Shown: positions 1-6,619 of the stretch, piece by piece
How the letters are laid out: each line of letters opens with the position of its first letter
Position numbering within the stretch: the first letter of the stretch is position 1
NCBI GenBank assembly: GCA_963821025.1
Contig: CAWGCG010000005.1
Coordinates: 1 to 64,000, forward strand
Length of the DNA stretch: 64,000 nt
From: WHSW01 sp963821025
GTDB taxonomy: Bacteria; Actinomycetota; Thermoleophilia; Solirubrobacterales; 70-9
Direction: 5' to 3'
Notes under the pieces: model-generated
Told to the model about the DNA's origin: nothing
Seen by the model: only the letters and a program-made list of their open reading frames with translations
The model's database searches: none
Made by a program: the position numbers and the translations under genes

Positions 1-21
1 CGGCATCTGTTCTTTCCTCCT
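1..21 (-). promoter_or_regulatory. RBS and start codon of a gene leaving the left edge
   Basis: On the minus strand a perfect Shine-Dalgarno AGGAGG (21-16) lies nine bases before an ATG (6-4). Only two codons of the gene are inside the window, so its product cannot be named. The 270 bases to its right, up to the small ORF at 289, show no convincing gene. Confidence 0.45.
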
Positions 22-288
22 GGGTAACCAATCAAGACTGGATGAGTGCGGGGAGAGTCTGAGTGACGGCTGAGTGACCGGTCATCAGCCGAATTGGATG
101 ATTCGGCGGCGCCTCGACTCCCTGGCGTCAGCACGAGCTGCACCCGGACCTCGGCTCCCCTGTCGTGCTACGACGCCACGGCGCGGGCCGTCATCTACGA
201 GGCCGCGAAGTTCTTAACATCGCTTGAGGCGCCGGGAAGGCCGTCTTTACCCGTTGGTCGCACACTCAGTGATGAAGGAGGTGATTCG

Positions 289-405
289 ATGAGCACCCTG
301 TTCCATTCGCGGCGGGCCTGGATCGTCATCGCGACCCTCGTCGCCATCGCGATCGTCGTCCTCTTGGTCGCCTACTCCGGCGGCGGGAGCGGCGTCGGCT
401 ACTAG
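289..405 (+). CDS. Small single-pass membrane peptide (38 aa)
   Basis: This is a 38-residue peptide with a short basic N-terminus (HSRR), one strongly hydrophobic helix at about residues 11-29 and a glycine-rich tail (GGGSGVGY). The start is fixed by the strong Shine-Dalgarno AAGGAGGTGA (274-283) just upstream of the ATG. The frame stays open back to position 94, but that upstream part has no RBS and a non-hydrophobic, low-complexity composition. No family is recognised. The topology is probably N-in with the glycine tail outside. It sits alone upstream of the arsenic genes and no functional link is evident. Confidence 0.5.
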   Translation: MSTLFHSRRAWIVIATLVAIAIVVLLVAYSGGGSGVGY

Positions 406-496
406 CCTGGCGGCGGCGTTTTTGCGCAGCGCACTACGACGGTGAACGGCGGAGGCGAGCACAAAATCTCAATCGGCGATCTGCTGCGCCACCCAC

Positions 497-907
497 CTAG
501 CAGCAGGCGACGCTCGTCGTCTCGTTCGCGGGTTCCACGTCGCCGTGAGTCACGAACACCTCCCAGCGCTCGCCGTCCGGAGCGGTAACCCAAATCTTGT
601 CCTGCTTGGCATAGCAGCAAGTGGTGTCCATCTCGTCAAAGGTGGCGAGGCCAGCCTCGACCAGGCGGGCGCGGGTCCGCAACACGTCGTCTGTCGACCC
701 GACCTGGATGCCGGCGTGATTGAACGCGCCGGCTCCCTGGCGCTCGCCCTCGTTCAGGGTGAAGTTCAGCGCCGGTTCTGTGACCTCAAACTTCGCATAG
801 CCCGGGCGCAGCTTGCTTGGCGCGACGCCGAACAGGGCCTCGTAGAAGGGCAGGGCGCGATCGATGCTCTCGACGGTCAGCGCAAGGTGCGGTCTCAGGA
901 CAGCCAT
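497..907 (-). CDS. arsI: ArsI/CadI-type vicinal-oxygen-chelate metalloenzyme
   Basis: A 136-aa single VOC (glyoxalase-fold) protein. In characterised ArsI enzymes this fold is a C-As lyase that demethylates trivalent organoarsenicals; relatives called CadI are induced by cadmium and arsenic. The expected metal ligands are visible: His7, His64 and Glu116. So is the vicinal cysteine pair that binds the arsenical, Cys97-Cys98 in TTCCYA. The C-terminus ends in a second pair, Cys135-Cys136. The ATG at 907 lies inside the last codons of arsR (13-bp overlap), so the two genes are translationally coupled. Residue spacing matches ArsI closely; whether it acts on organoarsenicals or on metals more generally is inferred from the family. 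Confidence 0.88.
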   Translation of the reverse strand: MAVLRPHLALTVESIDRALPFYEALFGVAPSKLRPGYAKFEVTEPALNFTLNEGERQGAGAFNHAGIQVGSTDDVLRTRARLVEAGLATFDEMDTTCCYAKQDKIWVTAPDGERWEVFVTHGDVEPANETTSVACC

Positions 908-1248
908 GCGGACAGTTCCTCCAGTGCTTCGGGCTTGACGTAGTAGTAGGCCCACAGACCTTGGCGCTCTGAGCCGACGATCCCGGCCTCCCGCAGCTTC
1001 TTCAGGTGGTGGGAAACCGTGGGCTGCGAGAGATCGAACAGCGGCACGAGCTCGCAGACGCACACCTTGCCGGCGTGCTTGCGCAAGACGTCGACGAGCT
1101 GCATCCGCACCGGGTCGCCGAGCGCCTTGGCCACTTCGGCCATCCGCTCGGCGTGCTCGCGCTCGATGTCGGGGTAGACCACCGGCTCGCAGCACGGCTG
1201 GCCGTTCGGGCTCTTGGTCTTCGGGGCAAGCTCCAGATCGATGGGCAT
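895..1248 (-). CDS. arsR: ArsR/SmtB-family arsenic-responsive repressor
   Basis: A 117-aa winged-helix repressor. The DNA-binding helix-turn-helix is at about residues 70-91 (LSQPTVSHHLKKL). The classical ArsR metal site is in the alpha-3 helix, VCVCEL (Cys63, Cys65). An additional N-terminal Cys19-Cys20 pair could complete a three-thiolate As(III)/Sb(III) site. The family releases DNA when As(III) binds. It is first in an operon with arsI and divergent from arsC, with an inverted repeat in the shared intergenic region. The predicted promoter places the transcription start on or next to the ATG, so the mRNA may be leaderless. Confidence 0.93.
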   Translation of the reverse strand: MPIDLELAPKTKSPNGQPCCEPVVYPDIEREHAERMAEVAKALGDPVRMQLVDVLRKHAGKVCVCELVPLFDLSQPTVSHHLKKLREAGIVGSERQGLWAYYYVKPEALEELSAWLS

Positions 1249-1300
1249 CTATCTACATATATCGATTGAAAAGATATTTGTCAATCGAATAGTCTGAGAG
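1249..1300. promoter_or_regulatory. Divergent ars promoters with ArsR operator
   Basis: An AT-rich island in GC-rich surroundings. It holds an inverted repeat TCGATTGA (1262-1269) / TCAATCGA (1281-1288), the likely ArsR operator. A plus-strand promoter reads TTGAAA (1267-1272), 17 bp, TAGTCT (1290-1295) toward arsC. A minus-strand promoter reads TTGACA (1284-1279), 17 bp, TATATG (1261-1256) toward arsR. The repeat overlaps both -35 elements, so one repressor dimer could shut off both transcripts. The sequences are seen directly; the function is inferred. Confidence 0.7.
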
Positions 1301-1348
1301 CGTGCGTAAGAGAGTCAACCGGAACCGGGGCAGATGAAGGGATCAGCA

Positions 1349-2002
1349 ATGGCTACACAACTGGCGCAGCTCGACGTGGACCTAGTGACCCGCGGTCACC
1401 TGGAGCGAGGGCTAGGGGCGCTGGAGGAAGAGTTCTCGGGAATCTTCGGCCCCGAGACGATCGAGCGCTACATGGCCGAGTCGCTGAGCGAGATCGGCGC
1501 GGCGCGGGTCAAGAACTTCGTCCCCCTATTCGTCCACCGGTTTGCTCGTGAGAGGCTGAGGGCGCTGGCGCAAGCCGACGAAATGCTGACCAAGGAAGTG
1601 CCCGAGGTCCTGTTCGTATGCGTCCACAACGCGGGGCGCAGTCAAATGGCCGCGGGTCTGCTCAACAGGCTGGCCGAGGGTCGCGTCCACGTCCGCACGG
1701 CTGGCTCGGACCCGGCGGATGAGATCAACCCGGCGGCGGTGGACGCCATGGCCGAGGTCGGGGTCGACCTCTCCCAAGAGTTTCCGAAGCCGCTCACCGA
1801 CGAGTTCGTACGAGCTGCCGATGCCGTGATCACGATGGGCTGCGGGGACGCGTGCCCGCTCTACCCGGGCAAGCGCTACGAGGACTGGGAGCTGGAGGAC
1901 CCAGCCGGCAAGGACCTAGACACGGTGCGGCGTATCCGCGACGAGATCGAGGAGCGAGTCCGCCGGCTACTGGGAGAGCTAGTCGCGGATGACCCGGCCT
2001 GA
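1349..2002 (+). CDS. arsC: Arsenate reductase, LMW-phosphatase type, with N-terminal helical domain
   Basis: Reduces arsenate to arsenite. From the ATG at 1349 the protein is 217 aa. Residues 1-80 form a helical, three-helix-bundle-like region seen in some actinobacterial ArsC proteins. Residues about 85-215 are a low-molecular-weight tyrosine phosphatase fold with the P-loop CVHNAGRS (Cys91 nucleophile, Arg97) and downstream Cys165 and Cys169 (GCGDACP). The family is coupled to thioredoxin or, in actinobacteria, to mycothiol; which applies here cannot be read from sequence. The start is chosen because AAGGGA sits about 7 bases upstream; an in-frame ATG at 1334 is the alternative. The 3' end overlaps the channel gene by 14 bp. 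Confidence 0.9.
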   Translation: MATQLAQLDVDLVTRGHLERGLGALEEEFSGIFGPETIERYMAESLSEIGAARVKNFVPLFVHRFARERLRALAQADEMLTKEVPEVLFVCVHNAGRSQMAAGLLNRLAEGRVHVRTAGSDPADEINPAAVDAMAEVGVDLSQEFPKPLTDEFVRAADAVITMGCGDACPLYPGKRYEDWELEDPAGKDLDTVRRIRDEIEERVRRLLGELVADDPA

Positions 2003-2654
2003 CCTGGCCCGGCGGGCTGCCGCCGAGGGCCTGGCGACGTTCGCACTGGTCTTTGCCGGCTGTGGCGCGATCGTCGCAAGCTCGGTCTACGACGGCGCGT
2101 TGGGGACGGTCGGGATCGGCCTTGTCTTCGGCCTGATCATCATGGTGATGATCTATGCGACGGGCCACCTGTCCGGCGCGCACATCAATCCGGCCGTGAC
2201 GGTCGCCTTCACGCTGACGCGTCGTTTCCCCGCCCGCGAGGCGGTCGCATATATCGCCGCTCAGCTCGCCGGGGCGGTCGCCGGCGCGCTGGTTCTGCTG
2301 GCCGTTTGGCCGGATCAGCCAGCTGAGCTGGGCGCAACGGTCCCAAGCGTCGGCGTCGGCGGGGCGTTCGTCTACGAGCTGATCCTGACGGCCTTCCTGA
2401 TGTTCGTGATCATGGCCGTGGCGACCGACACGCGGGCGGTCGGCGCTGCCGCGGCCATCGCCATCGGCGGAACTGTCGGGCTCGACGCGCTGTTCGGCGG
2501 CCCGGTTACAGGAGCGTCGATGAACCCGGCGCGCTCATTCGGTCCGGCGCTCGTTGCCGGCCAGTGGCTGGACTTCTGGGTTTACCTGACGGCCCCACCC
2601 CTGGGCGCAGCCATCGGTGCCCTGGCGTACCAAGCTGTTCGCGGCCGAGCCTAG
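1989..2654 (+). CDS. Aquaglyceroporin (MIP family) of the ars operon, AqpS-like
   Basis: A 221-aa, six-helix MIP channel. Both half-helix signature motifs are intact: NPAV at residues 67-70 and NPAR at 179-182, the latter giving the selectivity-filter arginine. It overlaps arsC by 14 bp and is clearly co-transcribed. In Sinorhizobium meliloti the channel AqpS replaces an arsenite pump: ArsC makes neutral As(OH)3, which leaves the cell down its gradient. The same arrangement (arsR, arsC, MIP, no ArsB/Acr3 nearby) is seen here, so arsenite export is the inferred job. Uptake of methylated arsenicals for ArsI is also possible. The 86 bases after it hold nothing recognisable. Confidence 0.85.
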   Translation: MTRPDLARRAAAEGLATFALVFAGCGAIVASSVYDGALGTVGIGLVFGLIIMVMIYATGHLSGAHINPAVTVAFTLTRRFPAREAVAYIAAQLAGAVAGALVLLAVWPDQPAELGATVPSVGVGGAFVYELILTAFLMFVIMAVATDTRAVGAAAAIAIGGTVGLDALFGGPVTGASMNPARSFGPALVAGQWLDFWVYLTAPPLGAAIGALAYQAVRGRA

Positions 2655-2740
2655 TTGGCGCGCGCCGGTCGCTGGCACTGTCGAGTGGCGGCCGGTCTCC
2701 GAGGACGTTCATCACCCCGATTTGCACCCCAGCGCCAAAC

Positions 2741-3028
2741 CTAGTTGTGCTTCGCCCGCTCGGCCGCCGCCGTCACGGTCGGATCGTCCATCAGGCCCAT
2801 CAGGACGTAGTGGCCGCTCGTGTCGATCCGCCAGACGCCGATCTGCGCCGTGCTCGGGATCGGGGCGGTCAGGTCCACGTCGCCGGTGTCGAGGCCGGTG
2901 AAGGTCGCGTGGCGCTCGACCATCACGACCGGCTCGCCCTCCTCCGTCTCGTTCCACTCCCACGGCTCGACCTCGGCAAGCGGCGGGAACAGTTCGAGCA
3001 CGCGGTTAGTCAGGTCGTCTCGGGTCAT
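2741..3028 (-). CDS. Conserved-looking hypothetical protein (95 aa)
   Basis: An acidic soluble 95-aa protein without membrane segments or recognised motifs. The centre is a predicted beta-rich region (VVMVERHATF to GVWRIDTSGHYVLMGLMDD) resembling small alpha/beta domains; the end is basic. The start ATG is preceded on the minus strand by AGGAGC, which fits a ribosome binding site. It converges on the ars channel gene and lies downstream of the tRNA-Gly/tRNA-Pro pair. Function unknown. Confidence 0.55.
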   Translation of the reverse strand: MTRDDLTNRVLELFPPLAEVEPWEWNETEEGEPVVMVERHATFTGLDTGDVDLTAPIPSTAQIGVWRIDTSGHYVLMGLMDDPTVTAAAERAKHN

Positions 3029-3162
3029 CGCTCCTCCTGTGATTCTGCGTCGTTCATCGGTCGAGTGGGTCGCCGCCAGAGAACCCTCGGCCGAGCGCGG
3101 TCGCCCGACGAGACACCCCAGGTGTCTCCCAGGTGTCTAAGTCCTTGCGGACCGGTGCGGAA

Positions 3163-3206
3163 TCGTGCGTGGCGGTGCGTGCCTGACCCAGGCGTGCCAC
3201 GCACGA
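3163..3206 (-). terminator. Stem-loop just downstream of tRNA-Pro
   Basis: A perfect 11-bp inverted repeat (TCGTGCGTGGC at 3163-3173, GCCACGCACGA at 3196-3206) with a second inner stem (GCCTG/CAGGC). It starts ten bases beyond the tRNA-Pro 3' end. There is no T-tract, so it would be a U-less hairpin terminator or 3' processing/stabilising structure, as is common in high-GC actinobacteria. Confidence 0.45.
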
Positions 3207-3215
3207 GCCTGACAG

Positions 3216-3289
3216 TCGGGGCGACTGGATTTGAACCAGCGACCTTTCGGCCCCCAGCCGAATGCGCTACCAGACTGCGCCACGCCCCG
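3216..3289 (-). tRNA. tRNA-Pro (GGG)
   Basis: A 74-nt cloverleaf: acceptor CGGGGCG/CGCCCCG with discriminator A, anticodon loop CTGGGGG (anticodon GGG), T-arm GCTGG-TTCAAAT-CCAGT. CCA is not encoded. It lies 45 bp downstream of tRNA-Gly on the same strand, so the two are probably one transcript. Confidence 0.95.
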
Positions 3290-3334
3290 GTATTCGTGGG
3301 GAAGTCTACGTCAGGCCACGGGCTCGAGCCTTGA

Positions 3335-3405
3335 AGCGGGCGGCGGGGCTCGAACCCGCGCCAAAGCCTTGGAAGGGCCTTATGCAACCACTACACCACG
3401 CCCGC
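3335..3405 (-). tRNA. tRNA-Gly (TCC)
   Basis: A 71-nt cloverleaf: acceptor GCGGGCG/CGCCCGC, anticodon loop CTTCCAA (anticodon TCC), T-arm GCGGG-TTCGAGC-CCCGC. CCA is not encoded. It is upstream of tRNA-Pro on the same strand. Confidence 0.95.
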
Positions 3406-3428
3406 GGCGACTCCAGATGATATCCCGC

Positions 3429-3583
3429 TCATAGCCTGGCGAATCCCTTGATCAGCAGGTATGCCCCGAAGCCGAAGCAGAGCTCCAGCGTGATCATGCG
3501 CCGGTGATCAGCGAGCCAGTCGCCAGCGGGCTCACCGCCGCCCCGAGCGCGAGCGGGATCACCTGCGCGAGAAGCTCGCCCAC
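3429..3583 (-). pseudogene. Remnant of a GAP/Sap-type (LysE-like) transporter
   Basis: Two short pieces of one membrane-protein family sit head to tail in different frames. The first begins with a GTG at 3583 and encodes a typical N-terminus (VGELLAQVIPLALGAAVSPL). The second, shifted in frame, encodes what looks like the C-terminal helix of the same family (DWLADHRRM, then ELCFGFGAYLLIKGF) and a stop at 3429. The roughly 200 central residues are missing, so this is best read as a gene with a large internal deletion. The assignment rests on motif memory of the GAP/Sap (sulfolipid-addressing) family and is tentative. Confidence 0.4.
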
Positions 3584-3619
3584 GCGAGGACTCTAAGCGC
3601 GCCCAGGGCGAATCCGCAG

Positions 3620-4198
3620 CTAGTGGACCGCGAGTCCGAAGTCGGTGGTGTAGATGCCGCCGGGATCATCGTCGCTCATTGGCGTCCCGGCGGAGAAGCC
3701 GACCCCGATGTCGCGAAAGTCGCGGCTGAGGATGTTCGCCCGGTGGCCGGAGCTGTGCATCCAGGCGGCGACGACCGCGCGCGGGGTGCCGCGGCTGCCC
3801 ATCCCCCAGACGATGTTCTCCCCATAGCCCCAGGCGGAGAGGCCGTCGCCGAGGTAGCCGACGCTCTCGAGCCGCGTGTCGAGCACGGCCTCGCCCGGGC
3901 ACTGGTGTGAAAAGCAGCCGGTGCCGTTCATGCGGTCGTTGTGGCGCTGGGCCGCCTTTTGCAGCTTGCGGTGGCGATCGAGCGGACGCAGGCCCGCTTC
4001 GGCACGCTCGCGGTTGATCAGGCAGAGAACGACGTCACGCGCTTTGCCGTTGCTGAGCTTCTGCGGATTCGAGGTGGCGGCCGAGCCGCAGCCCGCGCCC
4101 TCGGCGAGGGCGGCCGGCGCCCCGCCCGCGAGCGCGAGTGCGGCAACGATCAGCGCCGGCGAAAGCCCGAGCGCGAGACGCTTGAGGATGCCTGCCAT
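3620..4198 (-). CDS. Secreted CAP-domain (SCP/YkwD-like) protein
   Basis: A 192-aa exported protein. The signal peptide is at about residues 1-32 (KRLALGLSPALIVAALALAG, cleavage near ALA-EG). A single CAP domain follows from about residue 50 to the end. CAP hallmarks are present: a conserved His after the first helices (CFSHQCPGE), GENIVWG, and the WMHSSGHRANIL signature followed by DIGVGF. Four cysteines suggest disulfides outside the cell. CAP proteins of this bacterial type are extracytoplasmic; the biochemical role is generally unknown. It is the second of two tandem CAP genes, 76 bp after the first. Confidence 0.85.
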   Translation of the reverse strand: MAGILKRLALGLSPALIVAALALAGGAPAALAEGAGCGSAATSNPQKLSNGKARDVVLCLINRERAEAGLRPLDRHRKLQKAAQRHNDRMNGTGCFSHQCPGEAVLDTRLESVGYLGDGLSAWGYGENIVWGMGSRGTPRAVVAAWMHSSGHRANILSRDFRDIGVGFSAGTPMSDDDPGGIYTTDFGLAVH

Positions 4199-4274
4199 CG
4201 CACCTGCAATCGGTGCGCCCCGGTAAGGCCTTGAAGGCGTGGACGCCTATCGGACGTCCGTCCAGGCCCGCGAG

Positions 4275-4874
4275 TCAGTCGAGCTCGCGCCAGCCGAGCA
4301 GGATCGCGAAGGTCGCGTATCCCTTCTCGCAGCGGCTCTTCACCCGTCGGCCGACCACGCCCACGCCCAGCTCGTGGTACTTGGGCTCGAGGATGTCGGC
4401 GCGGTGGCCGTTGCTCGCCATCCAGTTGGCGACCATCGCCGCGGCGCTGACTGCGCAGCCGGTCTCCTCGGCGTAGCGCCAGGCGCGGGCGCTTTGCAGG
4501 TAGCCCACCCGTCCGATCCGGGTCTCGAGGTCCGGCTCTTTGCCGCAGCGGTGGGCGAGGCAGTCGCTGGCGGCCATCGTCCCGGCGTGCTGCTGGCTCG
4601 CCCGCTGCAGGCTCGTCTCGCGGGCCAGCTTGGAGAGCCCGTGAACCGAGCGTTGGGAGTTGAGCAGGCAGCGAGCGGCCTTGCGCAGCTCCCTGGTGTT
4701 GGCCTGCGAGGCGGGCGTCGTCGCCGACGCGCAGGAGGTGGCACGTGATCCTGCCGCTGCCGAGGTCCTCGGGCTGGCCGTCAGTGCCACCCATGCGAGC
4801 AGGGCGAGGAGGGTCGCCGCGAGCGCGCTCACCGCGACCATTCGCCCTCGAGCTGACGTCTGAACCCTGCTCAT
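4275..4874 (-). CDS. Secreted CAP-domain protein, divergent paralogue
   Basis: A 199-aa protein with an N-terminal hydrophobic export signal (residues about 12-33 after RGR) and a CAP domain. The HRADIL/ELGVGV core is kept (WMASNGHRADILEPKYHELG). The usual GEN motif reads AEE and the conserved histidine region is CLAHRC, so any metal-linked activity may be altered. Cysteines are more numerous than in the neighbour. It precedes the gene at 3620-4198 on the same strand. Tandem duplication with divergence is the simplest history. Confidence 0.8.
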   Translation of the reverse strand: MSRVQTSARGRMVAVSALAATLLALLAWVALTASPRTSAAAGSRATSCASATTPASQANTRELRKAARCLLNSQRSVHGLSKLARETSLQRASQQHAGTMAASDCLAHRCGKEPDLETRIGRVGYLQSARAWRYAEETGCAVSAAAMVANWMASNGHRADILEPKYHELGVGVVGRRVKSRCEKGYATFAILLGWRELD

Positions 4875-4972
4875 AGTCCCTGGAGAAGTAAAAAGCGCGC
4901 CCCTGCCGGCGCGCTGTGCCCATAACCCGCGACGAGGCGGCTAGTTGCGGCGCTCAGGCGTTCAATTTTGAG

Positions 4973-5045
4973 CGGGGGAGCCGGGATTCGAACCCGGGCT
5001 CACGGTTTTGGAGACCGCGCGCTTGGACCGCTGGCTCACTCCCCC
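4973..5045 (-). tRNA. tRNA-Trp (CCA), weak D-arm
   Basis: Acceptor GGGGGAG/CTCCCCC with discriminator G, anticodon arm GCGGT-CTCCAAA-ACCGT (anticodon CCA), T-arm CCGGG-TTCGAAT-CCCGG. The D-arm pairs poorly: only about two base pairs can be drawn, and the loop is long. All other arms are perfect, so it is probably functional. Confidence 0.85.
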
Positions 5046-5064
5046 GGGGGCGGGCAAGTTTAGA

Positions 5065-5148
5065 TGCGGGCGGAGGGAGTCGAACCCCCACGCTCTTTCG
5101 AGCACCGGGACCTAAACCCGGCCTGTCTGCCAGTTCCAGCACGCCCGC
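5065..5148 (-). tRNA. tRNA-Leu (TAG)
   Basis: An 84-nt class II tRNA: acceptor GCGGGCG/CGCCCGC, anticodon loop TTTAGGT (anticodon TAG), a long variable arm and T-arm GGGGG-TTCGACT-CCCTC. It lies 19 bp upstream of the tRNA-Trp gene on the same strand. Confidence 0.95.
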
Positions 5149-5225
5149 GCCGGTGCAGCGCTTAGGTTGGCACGCCCCGCGCCGAGAGGCGGCGCGAGAC
5201 CGGTTGCAGCGCATATGCTTGGCCG

Positions 5226-5753
5226 ATGGTTGGCGTGACCGCCCGCGAGGGTTATGAGGTCTGGCGGCCGAACCGGGAAAAGGCCGAGTGCAAGACGATG
5301 AAGGCGCTGATCGCCTTCGTGCTGCTGATCAGTGCCGGACTCTTGATCGTGATCACGATCGGCGGCTGGGAGCGGCTGCTCGGTCCGAGCGTCGGCTTGA
5401 TGTCGCTGCTGTGGGCGGCGCTCTACGTCCTCTTCGCGATCCTCGTCTTGCGCTGGAGCCGGGGCATCCTGCCGGTCGCTGCATCGCTGGCGATCATCCT
5501 CGGGATCTTCGCGGCGATCGCTGCGCCCGCCTGGTTCGCGCGTGCCAAGGACGGGCTCGACTCCCCTGCCCTGCCCGAGGACCTGCTCGGCCTGCTGACG
5601 TTGATCGTCGTCCCGGTCCAGCTGGTGTTGATCGTCGTCGCGATGATCGGCTTCAACCAGGAGTGGCACGTCGAGGAGGAGCGTCCGATCGGCGGGCAAC
5701 CGCTGCACGGCGAGGGTGACGGCGACGACCAGATCGTGCCGGCGCCCGCCTGA
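5226..5753 (+). CDS. Four-helix integral membrane protein, unknown function
   Basis: A 175-aa protein. After a short polar N-terminus (REGYEVWRPNREKAECK) it has four hydrophobic segments at about residues 26-45, 53-75, 80-103 and 121-143. It ends in an acidic cytoplasmic-looking tail. No catalytic motif was found. The start at 5226 is kept because the polar N-terminal block looks like real protein; an in-frame ATG at 5298 would begin just before the first helix. It converges on the SRAP gene with a 9-bp gap. Confidence 0.65.
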   Translation: MVGVTAREGYEVWRPNREKAECKTMKALIAFVLLISAGLLIVITIGGWERLLGPSVGLMSLLWAALYVLFAILVLRWSRGILPVAASLAIILGIFAAIAAPAWFARAKDGLDSPALPEDLLGLLTLIVVPVQLVLIVVAMIGFNQEWHVEEERPIGGQPLHGEGDGDDQIVPAPA

Positions 5754-5762
5754 GCCGGGCGT

Positions 5763-6455
5763 TCAGAACAGTGCGCGCTGCTCCTCGCGCGGCTCGATCA
5801 GGGCGGGGCCGTCCTGGCGCACGTCGTTGACCAGGTCGGGGACCTCGCGCACCACCAAGGCGTGCTCGGGCGCCGGCACCAGGAGCGCGAGCAGGTCTTC
5901 GGCAGGCAGATCGGGATCGAGCCAGGCCGCCTCGGCGCCCGGGTCGAGCACCACCGGCATTCGGTCGTGGATCGGCCGCATGAGCTCGTTCGGCGGGCAG
6001 GTGACCAAGGCGCAGCTGTGCACGATCTCGTCGCCTTGCTTGGTCGGCAGCTCGGCCCAGATCCCGGCGAATGCGAACAGGTCGGCGTCCGGGCGGCTGA
6101 ACCAAACGGGGCGCTTGCCGTGCTCGTCACGCAGCCACTCATAAAACCCGTCGGCCGGAAGCAGGCAGCGGCGCTCACGAAACGAGTCGGCGAACGCCGG
6201 CTGGCTGGCCACCGATTCCGCGCGCGCGTTGATCAGCGGGCGTGCGCCCTTGCGCTCTGCCCAGCGCCCCGGCACCAGGCCCCAGCGCAGGCGACCGAGG
6301 TCGCGGACGCCGTCCGCCGACCGCACCGCAGGGACCGGATCCGTGGGAGCGATGTTGAAGCGGGGCTCCTCGGCCACCTCGATCGACTCGAGAATGTCGA
6401 AGCGCGCTCGCAGGCGCGCCGGATCGGGATTGGTGAGCGTGTAGCGGCCGCACAT
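5763..6455 (-). CDS. SRAP-domain protein (HMCES/YedK family)
   Basis: A 230-aa SOS-response-associated peptidase family protein. The family forms a DNA-protein crosslink with abasic sites in single-stranded DNA, shielding them. The signature N-terminus MCGRYTLTNP provides the catalytic Cys2 after Met removal. Further hallmarks are FNIAPTDPVPAVR, INARAESV, CLLPADGFYEW (catalytic Glu) and the conserved HDRMPVVL histidine. The start is fixed by the requirement for Cys2; upstream in-frame codons run into the tRNA-Leu gene. It is a complete single-domain protein with no operon partners. Confidence 0.93.
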   Translation of the reverse strand: MCGRYTLTNPDPARLRARFDILESIEVAEEPRFNIAPTDPVPAVRSADGVRDLGRLRWGLVPGRWAERKGARPLINARAESVASQPAFADSFRERRCLLPADGFYEWLRDEHGKRPVWFSRPDADLFAFAGIWAELPTKQGDEIVHSCALVTCPPNELMRPIHDRMPVVLDPGAEAAWLDPDLPAEDLLALLVPAPEHALVVREVPDLVNDVRQDGPALIEPREEQRALF

Positions 6456-6473
6456 CGCGATCACGCTAGCCGA

Positions 6474-6557
6474 TGCCGGAGGCGGGATTCGAACCCGCAC
6501 GCCCCGAAGGACAATGGATTTTGAGTCCATCGCGTATGCCAGTTCCGCCACTCCGGC
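6474..6557 (-). tRNA. tRNA-Leu (CAA)
   Basis: An 84-nt class II tRNA: acceptor GCCGGAG/CTCCGGC with discriminator A, anticodon arm ATGGA-CTCAAAA-TCCAT (anticodon CAA), extended variable arm, T-arm GCGGG-TTCGAAT-CCCGC. The SRAP gene starts 19 bp downstream on the same strand. Confidence 0.95.
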
Positions 6558-6619
6558 TCGAACGCAACGATAGTGGCGGCTGGCGGCGATAATCCTCCCG
6601 CTTGAACTCCGAGGAGCGC

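Noticed and set aside
56..93. Insertion-sequence end or attachment site near the ars genes
   Set aside because: No paired inverted repeats, transposase or integrase are visible within the window.
94..288. N-terminal extension of the small membrane peptide
   Set aside because: The strong AAGGAGGTGA before 289 fixes the start, and the extension has no RBS and no protein-like pattern.
2564..3334. 256-codon open frame on the plus strand
   Set aside because: It runs through the tRNA-Pro gene and the antisense of the 95-aa hypothetical gene.
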